Below, one piece after another: positions 57,997 through 64,000 of a stretch of DNA of 64,000 nucleotides. The notes under the pieces are model-generated. The model had not been told where the DNA came from and searched no databases. It was given only the letters and a program-made list of their open reading frames with translations. A program made the translations under genes and the position numbers. How positions within the stretch are numbered: position 1 is the stretch's first letter; each line of letters starts with the position of its first letter. Source of the stretch: Paenarthrobacter aurescens TC1 (GTDB lineage: Bacteria > Actinomycetota > Actinomycetes > Actinomycetales > Micrococcaceae); assembly GCA_000014925.1 (NCBI GenBank), contig CP000474.1:4402001-4466000 (forward strand), written 5' to 3'.

Positions 57997-60039
57997 ATGA
58001 CAGACGTCCTGCAGGCCCCCGCCACCCAACGCGCACCCGCGCCTTGGGTACAGCGACCGGCCGGCCTTTGCTACGGCGGGGATTACAACCCCGAGCAATG
58101 GCCCCGCGAGGTCTGGGTGGAAGACATCGCGCTGATGAAAGACGCCGGGATCAACCTGGTCAGTATCGGCATCTTCTCCTGGGTGTTGCTCGAACCACGC
58201 GAAGGTGAATACCACTTCGAATGGCTTGATGACTTGATGGACCTGCTGGCCGATGCCGGCATCAGCGTGGACCTCGGAACACCTACGGCGGCACCGCCCG
58301 CATGGTTCTGGAAGAAGTACCCCCAGTCGCGTCCCGTGACCCGCGAGGGCGTCACCTTGGGCAACGGATCGCGTGGCATGGCCAGCCCCAGCTCGCCGGA
58401 ATACCGCCGGGCGGCCACCAACATCACCGAACAGCTTGCACGCCGCTACGCTTCCCACCCCGCGCTGGTTCTTTGGCACGTCCACAATGAATTCGGCGCA
58501 CCGGTCAGTGAGTCCTACGACGCGCAGTCCGTGCTGGCGTTCCGCGATTGGCTCCGCCACCGTTATGGCACCTTGGACGCCCTGAACCAGGCCTGGGGCA
58601 CCCTTTTCTGGGGGCAGAAGTACGGCGAGTGGGATGAGATCGACGCACCCAGGCTTTCAGCCAGCGTCAGCAACCAGGCACAGCGGCTCGACTTCCGCCG
58701 GTTCACCTCGGACGCCATGCTGCAGTGCTTCATTGCCGAGCGCGATGTCATCAAAAAGTACACGCCCCACCTTCCGGTGACCACCAACTTCATGGCCACC
58801 AACTGCCTTTCAGCTGACTACTGGGCCTGGGCCAAGGAAGTGGACATCGTTGCGAACGACCACTACCTGGTTGCGCAGCGCACGGACAACCACGTTCTTC
58901 TCTCCATGGATGCCGACCTCACGCGATCCCTGGCGGGCAACCGGCCCTGGATGCTGATGGAACACTCCACCGGGGCCGTGAACTGGCAGGGACGGAACAT
59001 CGCCAAACGGCCGGGCGAATTAGCCCGCAACAGCCTGTCCCACCTGGCCCGCGGGGCGGACGCCATCATGTTCTTCCAGTTCCGCGCATCTCGCTATGGC
59101 GCGGAAAAGTTTCACTCCGCCATGCTCCCGCACGCCGGCACCGGTACCCGGATCTGGCGCGAGGTCATGGACTTGGGCGAAGACCTCGGGAAACTCTCCC
59201 CTGTGAAGGGCTCCGTCGTGAAGTCTCGCGTGGCCATCCTCTGGGACGTGGAATCATTCTGGGCGCAAGATCTTGAATGGCGGCCCAGCAGCGATCTTGA
59301 CCACCGCGAACGGATCGAATCCTTCTACTCCGTCCTGTGGAACCGCGGGATCAGTGTGGACTTCGCCCACCCCGAAGCCGACCTCTCCGGTTACGACCTG
59401 GTCCTCGCCCCGGCCCTCTACCTGGTGGGTGACAAGGCAGCCGCAAACATCAGCCGCTACGTCCACGACGGCGGACATCTGATGGTGTCCTATTTCTCCG
59501 GCATCGTCGATGCCAACGACACCGTCCCAGCAGGCGCCTCCCCCGGTGGCCTCCGCGACGTCCTCGGTTTGGAGATCCACGAATTCCTGCCCTTGCGTGA
59601 GAACGAAACCGTCACCATGGGCAACGGCGCCACCGGAACCATTTGGTCGGAGGAAATTCACCCCGGCACCGCCAACGTGCTGAGCCGCTATGTTGACGGC
59701 CCTGCGGCCGCCGGCCCGGCCATTACGCGGAACGAATTCGGCGACGGCACCGCTTGGTACATTTCCACAAAGCTCGACGGCGGCCACCTCGCCGACGTCG
59801 TACTGGACGCCGTGAGGGCGGCAGGAATTGAGCCTGGCGTCCAACCGCCGGCGGGGCTGGAGGTTGCTTCACGCGATTCAGAGGATGGCACTTTCACCTT
59901 CCTGATCAACCACACGGATGCCGACGCTGAATACCCGGCGAGGGGACGCAACCTGATCTCCGGCGAGGACGTCAGCGGAACAGCACACATTCCCGCCGGC
60001 ACCATCTGCGTGGTCCACACCCCAGCGGAACAGCGCTGA
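57997..60039 (+). CDS. GH42 beta-galactosidase
   Basis: 680 residues. Acid/base E165 in WHVHNEFGAP and nucleophile E322 in LMEHSTGAVNW match the GH42 pattern, and CYGGDYNPEQWP is the family N-terminus. The A-B-C domain order and length are those of GH42. No signal peptide: it acts in the cytoplasm on sugars brought in by the adjacent importer. AAGGAG eight bases before the ATG. Regulated, by inference, by the LacI protein of the locus. A strong terminator follows. Confidence 0.92.
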   Translation: MTDVLQAPATQRAPAPWVQRPAGLCYGGDYNPEQWPREVWVEDIALMKDAGINLVSIGIFSWVLLEPREGEYHFEWLDDLMDLLADAGISVDLGTPTAAPPAWFWKKYPQSRPVTREGVTLGNGSRGMASPSSPEYRRAATNITEQLARRYASHPALVLWHVHNEFGAPVSESYDAQSVLAFRDWLRHRYGTLDALNQAWGTLFWGQKYGEWDEIDAPRLSASVSNQAQRLDFRRFTSDAMLQCFIAERDVIKKYTPHLPVTTNFMATNCLSADYWAWAKEVDIVANDHYLVAQRTDNHVLLSMDADLTRSLAGNRPWMLMEHSTGAVNWQGRNIAKRPGELARNSLSHLARGADAIMFFQFRASRYGAEKFHSAMLPHAGTGTRIWREVMDLGEDLGKLSPVKGSVVKSRVAILWDVESFWAQDLEWRPSSDLDHRERIESFYSVLWNRGISVDFAHPEADLSGYDLVLAPALYLVGDKAAANISRYVHDGGHLMVSYFSGIVDANDTVPAGASPGGLRDVLGLEIHEFLPLRENETVTMGNGATGTIWSEEIHPGTANVLSRYVDGPAAAGPAITRNEFGDGTAWYISTKLDGGHLADVVLDAVRAAGIEPGVQPPAGLEVASRDSEDGTFTFLINHTDADAEYPARGRNLISGEDVSGTAHIPAGTICVVHTPAEQR

Positions 60040-60057
60040 CCCTGCTGGAGCCAGACG

Positions 60058-60089
60058 GCCGGCCCGGACCGATTACGGTTCGGGCCGGC
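60058..60089 (+). terminator. Terminator of the GH42 gene
   Basis: A 14-bp stem (GCCGGCCCGGACCG at 60058-60071, CGGTTCGGGCCGGC at 60076-60089; one G-U pair) around ATTA, 18 bases after the GH42 stop. No T-run, but the stem is very stable. Confidence 0.7.
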
Positions 60090-60106
60090 ATTCCACCCCC
60101 GCGGGT

Positions 60107-60142
60107 TGCCACCCGCCGTCGAGCTGCCACCCGCCGTCGTGC
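60107..60142. repeat. Two 18-bp direct repeats
   Basis: TGCCACCCGCCGTCGAGC (60107-60124) is followed directly by TGCCACCCGCCGTCGTGC (60125-60142), differing at one base. They lie in the gap between the GH42 terminator and the lipoprotein gene; no function is evident. Confidence 0.7.
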
Positions 60143-60208
60143 TGGTCCTCCCTCTGAGGGGCCCGTGGTAGATTCGATAGGCGCAAAAACGCAAACAAGG
60201 GGTTGATC

Positions 60209-60886
60209 ATGAGCGATGCACGGACATCCCGGCCGCGGCATTTCCAAGCTGTCGCTGCGTCGCTGCTGCTGGTCACCGTAGCTGGCGGCCTATCAGCGTG
60301 CCGCGAGGAAAAGCGACCCGCGCCCCCTTACCCGGCGGTTGAATGGCAAGGAACTCCGCCCAGTGCGCCCATAGAAGCCGACCCCTGGGTCATTGCAGCC
60401 CGCAAATCCCTCGAGGCCCAGGCTGTGGCACAAAACATTACGGACTTCACCTTGCCCGAACTGGTGGAGACCACTGCCCTGGACCTCCGCGTTCGCCTTT
60501 CCAGGCATCCCGTGAATGACGTCACACAGAAACGACGCCCGGACATCCGCCCGGGACCCGATCCTTTCCTCCCTATGGAGGTCAAGCCAGGTCCGGCTGC
60601 AGGCACTGCCGAGGTTCGCGGTTGCGTGGTGCGTTGGGCGTCCGAAACAGGCGACGTGCCGGATGAGATGAGCGCCTCCGGCGTGATGTTCCGGATGGAA
60701 CACCTCGAGGCAGGGCAACTGCGGATCAGCAGCGTGGTTACTCTTCCCGATCTGGACTGCAGTACCGCTACACCACCCATTGCATTGTTCGTGCCTGCTC
60801 CCGAGCCGTCCGATGTCACTGACGTCCAGGATGTTGTACGGGCAAAGCCAGCCGAAATCGACCCTGAGTACGTCGACCCTGAGTAA
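60209..60886 (+). CDS. Hypothetical lipoprotein
   Basis: 225 residues with an N-terminal helix and lipobox LSAC (C31), then a Pro-rich linker and a soluble region of about 150 residues ending in the tandem motif IDPEYVDPE. Two internal Cys (GCVVRW and DLDCST) may form a disulfide. No family recognised. AAGGGG six bases ahead supports the ATG at 60209 rather than the TTG two codons earlier. The gene end lies within a 15-bp tandem repeat. Confidence 0.7.
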   Translation: MSDARTSRPRHFQAVAASLLLVTVAGGLSACREEKRPAPPYPAVEWQGTPPSAPIEADPWVIAARKSLEAQAVAQNITDFTLPELVETTALDLRVRLSRHPVNDVTQKRRPDIRPGPDPFLPMEVKPGPAAGTAEVRGCVVRWASETGDVPDEMSASGVMFRMEHLEAGQLRISSVVTLPDLDCSTATPPIALFVPAPEPSDVTDVQDVVRAKPAEIDPEYVDPE

Positions 60887-60901
60887 ATAGGCCCTGAGTA
60901 C
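60857..60901 (+). repeat. Three 15-bp tandem repeats across a stop codon
   Basis: ATCGACCCTGAGTAC, GTCGACCCTGAGTAA and ATAGGCCCTGAGTAC follow one another at 60857, 60872 and 60887. The stop of the lipoprotein gene is the last codon of the second unit, where TAC became TAA by one base. Confidence 0.8.
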
Positions 60902-60905
60902 TGCC

Positions 60906-61196
60906 TTACTTAGGACTTGGTGAGGTCCACCAGTCGGTCAGGTCAGGGTCAAGCCATTCCGCGAAGCGGTCTTTCGAAATGATGACCGGCGACCGGTTGT
61001 GGACGCGGCCTAACGCGTCCTGGGCGGTTGTGGTCAGGACCGCGCAGGTCCGCAGCCACCGTTCGGGGCCGTACTCGGGCACCGCGGGGGCGGGCCAGAA
61101 CTCGTGCAGGCCGGCGAAGCCCAGCAGCGGTACTTTCTCGGAGAACAGATAGTTCGGGATCCTTTTGCCGTCTTTGCTGATTTCGGGTTCATTCAT
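60906..61196 (-). pseudogene. N-terminally truncated SRAP (SOS-response-associated peptidase, YedK/HMCES) gene
   Basis: A 96-codon frame whose product matches only the C-terminal half of SRAP proteins: LLGFAGLHEFWPAP, RTCAVLTTTAQDALGRVHNRSPVIIS and DRFAEWLDPDL. SRAP proteins are about 220-250 residues and need the N-terminal Met-Cys (catalytic Cys2), absent here; the homology stops at about 61170-61196 exactly where the AraC gene ends. It is therefore a remnant left by recombination or insertion. Some expression from the ATG at 61196 is possible but it could not crosslink abasic DNA. Confidence 0.7.
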
Positions 61197-62442
61197 TGAA
61201 AGCCCTGGACCGAGCCTCTCCCATGGATATGCCGTAGTGCTTCTTGAACGCGATTGATGCGGAATTGTAGGTGGAGAAACCTGTTTGCAGGGCGGCGTCT
61301 GCAAGGGAGATTGATCTGCTCCGGCGTATGAGCCTGGAGAGCTCCTTCAGACGCCTCAAACGGAGGGCCCGACCAGGGGGCAGCCCATTGGCCGCGAAGA
61401 CCCGATGAAGGGTTCTTTCACTCACGCCGAGCTCCTTAGCCAACGTCTCTGTTGTGAAGGCCGGATCCCGGTAACGTCGCGCTATAAGTTCAAGTGCGTG
61501 CGTGAAGAGTTCGGAGACCTCGGAGCTGGCCTGCATGCGCCTAAGAAGCAATCCGGCGGTATGCCGAGCCACCTCGAGCCCATCTGCGAGATCGCGCGTT
61601 GAAGACGATCGGGCCAGCGAAATCAAAACATTCACTACTGCGACGAGCATCTTCACAGGAGCATTAGGTGGGAGAACCTGCGATCGGGAAGCCTGACCGT
61701 GAGCGCGGCTTCCCGTCAACGAAACGCGCACCACTCGTGACATCGCAAGCGTCGAGTACGAGAACCTGCCGCTGTGAATCAAAACGACGTCACCATCCGA
61801 AACGGTGATCACACGCCCCTGCAGCGCCAGCTTGATGCTGCCTGTCACAATCACAAGGAGCACAGGACCGTTCGGCGCATTCCCGGCAAGAGTGTATGAG
61901 GTTCCCCTAATCTCATCGATCAAGATCCCAGCAGCAGTCAGATGGAATGTCCTAAATTCGGGAGCAGGTTCGCGAAAACTAACATTGCCACCCAGACGGC
62001 GTGAAAGCTCGCCTACTGACATCGTCCCCGCGCTGCCTAGCCCTAGCCGGACGGCGGCCTCCGCGCCCGCTTCTTCGACCATCGACCGCCTCCCGTGGCG
62101 GTGAGGTTCGAGTCGTTCATTTTCGGCGGCCCACCCCTCCACGAGAGCGAGCATGATGAGGTAATCAGGGACCATTTTGGCGGCATTACAGAAGGCTCTG
62201 AGGTCGAGCATCGTTTCTCGGATTCCCACCCCGTGGTAAGCACGGGATCCTCCGAGTCGTGAAACGGCGGCGTGCAGATCGCCGCCCCTGATCTTTATAT
62301 TGGTGAGCGCCTGGACTTCCGGAACGAGCCAATCAGAGGCGCGCATCCATCCGGTTCGCAGACTCACATGATTCCAGTACTTTTGGAGCTCCAGGGATCT
62401 TCCTTCGAGCCCTTTCGGGGAAATTTGGGGGACGTCTTCCAT
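61189..62442 (-). CDS. AraC-family transcriptional regulator
   Basis: About 417 residues from MEDVPQ at 62442. The C-terminal 110 residues hold the two AraC HTH motifs (TTETLAKELGVSERTLHRVFAANGLPPGRALRLRRL and SISLADAALQTGFSTYNSASIAFKKHYG). The N-terminal region, with a cupin-like stretch (GSIKLALQGRVITVSDGDVVLIHSG), would sense a ligand, unknown. No ribosome site precedes either ATG (62442 or 62511); a TTGCGA/TGTACT promoter-like pair eight bases ahead of 62442 suggests leaderless translation. Its 3' end overlaps the truncated SRAP gene. Confidence 0.75.
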   Translation of the reverse strand: MEDVPQISPKGLEGRSLELQKYWNHVSLRTGWMRASDWLVPEVQALTNIKIRGGDLHAAVSRLGGSRAYHGVGIRETMLDLRAFCNAAKMVPDYLIMLALVEGWAAENERLEPHRHGRRSMVEEAGAEAAVRLGLGSAGTMSVGELSRRLGGNVSFREPAPEFRTFHLTAAGILIDEIRGTSYTLAGNAPNGPVLLVIVTGSIKLALQGRVITVSDGDVVLIHSGRFSYSTLAMSRVVRVSLTGSRAHGQASRSQVLPPNAPVKMLVAVVNVLISLARSSSTRDLADGLEVARHTAGLLLRRMQASSEVSELFTHALELIARRYRDPAFTTETLAKELGVSERTLHRVFAANGLPPGRALRLRRLKELSRLIRRSRSISLADAALQTGFSTYNSASIAFKKHYGISMGEARSRAFNE

Positions 62443-62779
62443 GAAAACGTAGTACAAACGGATTGGTATTCGTGTCGCAATCCTGGGCAGCTTTTGCGAA
62501 ACTTTGCTCATTCGGGATAATAGGTCGCCTGCGACCGGGCCACAGGGAACCCTCCGCAAACGTGCATGGATTCCTGCAGGGTGCACACTTGCTGCCGTCG
62601 AGTAGTATCAGGCTGCCTCAAGGCCATCTAGCCGCAGTGGAACCGTCGAGTAGTTCTCATGCACGGATAAACCGCAATCCGGCCCGCTCCAGCACTGCGA
62701 GGTTCCCTTCGCGGTTCCCGCCCCTGCGGAAAAATGGGGACCACAACACGTCGGAAGCAGGCCGGACTATCACTGAACA
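62443..62779. other. Gap upstream of the AraC gene
   Basis: 337 bases without a convincing gene (an in-frame extension of the AraC gene to 62511 is the only candidate). It carries the probable AraC promoter at its left end and the 3' untranslated part of the Tat-exported protein gene at its right. I saw no strong hairpin or known motif. Confidence 0.4.
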
Positions 62780-63511
62780 TCACGGGTAGTAAATGACAAA
62801 CTGGTTATTCTTCCAATTCACATCCTGGATATCCTCATTGTTGGAAAGATCGATTTCTGCGTAGAACCCCGCGTTGGCACCCAGGTCAATTCGGGACCGG
62901 AATGAGGTGTAGTACCAGTATTTACCGTTCGGGTTCACCACAGAGTCTGAGACCGGTTGAGTGTAGACCCTGAACGTCACGGTAAATGACTCGCTCGGAA
63001 GGAAGGGCCGGAGAAGGGTGTAGTTTTCAACGATTCTGATGACATCTGACCCTCCTGTCGATGAAACGACTTCAGCCGTGCTTCCTGTATAGGTGTACTC
63101 GCTGGCGAGAAGCGAAGAAGCGACAACCTCGTATCCGGCCAGCGGCGTGTACTCTCTATTCGTTCTCGTTGAAACATTCTGGCCAATGTAAGTCACCGCA
63201 AAATGGGTACCGGCGGGCAATATCACCGCCGAGCTGTTGGTAAATGTTGCAGTAGCTGTGAGTGGTTGGGTGAACTCCGAGAAGGCCCGCACCTCCTCAT
63301 TTGACTCTGTATCGAAAGTTGTGATTGGCGGAACCTCTTGGATATCCCCAATCGTTGTCGCGAGATCAATCTCAGGAAGCTGAGAAGCGCTTGCCGCTGG
63401 TGCGGCCACGGCTGCGACGACGACCGGAACACTCCAGGCGGACATTTTCGTGATAGTTCTGCGAGATACGCCAGAATTCATGTGGTCATTAATAGTCATT
63501 TTCTCTTTCAT
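62780..63511 (-). CDS. Tat-exported hypothetical surface protein
   Basis: 243 residues. A twin-arginine signal (VSRRTITK at 15-22, hydrophobic stretch to a predicted cut after ASA at 42) precedes a Ser/Thr-rich, beta-strand-like domain without a recognised family (YIGQNVSTRTNREYTPLAGYEVV, FRSRIDLGANAGFYAEIDLSNNED). It resembles small actinobacterial surface proteins of low complexity in general layout. No catalytic motif. The coding region is visibly lower in GC than the rest of the window. Start choice among 63511 and nearby ATGs is uncertain. Confidence 0.65.
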   Translation of the reverse strand: MKEKMTINDHMNSGVSRRTITKMSAWSVPVVVAAVAAPAASASQLPEIDLATTIGDIQEVPPITTFDTESNEEVRAFSEFTQPLTATATFTNSSAVILPAGTHFAVTYIGQNVSTRTNREYTPLAGYEVVASSLLASEYTYTGSTAEVVSSTGGSDVIRIVENYTLLRPFLPSESFTVTFRVYTQPVSDSVVNPNGKYWYYTSFRSRIDLGANAGFYAEIDLSNNEDIQDVNWKNNQFVIYYP

Positions 63512-63514
63512 CAC

Positions 63515-64000
63515 TTCTCAGGACAAACTCTCAGCTACCGCGTTCAACAATGGCTCATCGATCGACGCAATCATCCTCAGATGGCGCTTTTTTAACTACG
63601 AAGTGTGAATCTGGCCCGCAGAGGTCCTAGAACTACCCAGACTTTGCCGTTCACCTAGGTAACATGTGAGTGATTTTTCGGACTTTGGATGCGAAAGAGT
63701 TTTTACGGCAGGGCAGCGACCTGGGTGCCGACCCCTGCAAGGGCTAGCGCTGGCCGCCAGGGGGATAACCCACTCCTCTGGATTCCCGGCATCTTCCTGG
63801 GCGCCACCAACGCGAGCGCATGCGATGAGGCCGCGAGGATCCGCGAGAGTGTGGCGGTTGGCTTTGACGTCCCGCGTCGAGCTGGCTGCGTTGGAGACGG
63901 TCGGGTAGGGGCCGTTGGGGATTTCGCCAACGAACTCTGGGTGCGTCGGCATCGATCCACACGTTGGCAGGTTCGCTAGGACCGCTCCCGCACCGTCCGC
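63515..64000. other. Region without a convincing gene
   Basis: 486 bases. Overlapping frames of 70-118 codons exist on both strands from 63596 to 63979, but none has a ribosome site or recognisable motif, and their compositions (runs of Arg, Pro and Ser) look like shadows of GC-rich DNA. The first 80 bases are AT-richer and probably hold the promoter of the Tat-exported protein. The right end may belong to a broken gene outside the window. Confidence 0.4.

Noticed and set aside
63596..63979. Four overlapping frames of 70-118 codons at the right end
   Set aside because: No ribosome sites, motifs or consistent reading frame; composition looks like GC shadow.

Overview
The window is high-GC, densely coded DNA with short intergenic gaps, many GTG starts, AAAGGAG-type ribosome binding sites and tightly overlapping operons. 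Protein content (protocatechuate/shikimate catabolism, CUT1 sugar uptake, a Crp-type plus c-di-AMP-riboswitch cell-wall gene) points to a soil actinobacterium of the Micrococcaceae, most likely Arthrobacter or Paenarthrobacter. This is judged from protein resemblance only; no rRNA or tRNA is present.

Layout. 1-6443 (minus): an operon for CoA-activated 2-substituted benzoate (salicylate or anthranilate): FAH-type hydrolase, one-domain cupin, acyl-CoA thioesterase, aryl-CoA ligase and a fused FAD hydroxylase/old-yellow-enzyme, with a RidA protein transcribed divergently. 7366-17870 (minus): a complete protocatechuate branch, qsuD-qsuB-pcaH-G-B-D-C-F-I-J, ending in an IclR-type pcaR. 18075-20371: a second IclR gene divergent from an MFS shikimate-type importer. 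Together these take shikimate to protocatechuate and then to succinyl-CoA and acetyl-CoA.

20505-30360: mixed genes: a secreted metzincin-like protease with ten FG-GAP-type repeats, a sulfur-carrier/beta-propeller pair, a diguanylate cyclase, a PEP-mutase-family enzyme, a LysR regulator, a universal stress protein and a candidate small RNA. 30361-37745: two divergent operons around one perfect palindrome: GntP permease, KDPG aldolase, D-aminoacylase-type amidohydrolase and a fold-III PLP enzyme on one side; KDG kinase, IclR regulator and RidA on the other. I read this as a route for N-acetyl-glucosaminic/glucosaminic acid to pyruvate and glyceraldehyde-3-phosphate.

37962-47335: transporters, an LssY-domain membrane protein, a GH13 enzyme, a LysM/NlpC-P60 wall hydrolase preceded by a c-di-AMP riboswitch and a Crp-like site, an alpha-CTD-like HTH protein and PPK2. 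47391-51895: a MurNAc-recycling type set (MurR/RpiR, NamZ, NagZ). 53399-60039: a LacI-controlled CUT1 importer divergent from a GH42 beta-galactosidase. From about 61196 to the end the sequence looks accessory: an N-terminally truncated SRAP gene abuts an AraC regulator, a lower-GC Tat-exported protein and 0.5 kb without a convincing gene.

Regulatory DNA is well preserved: perfect IclR-type palindromes, LacI-type half-sites, GTGA-N6-TCAC sites, and a recurring GACGTCGGCACT-type hairpin used as an intergenic terminator at three places.
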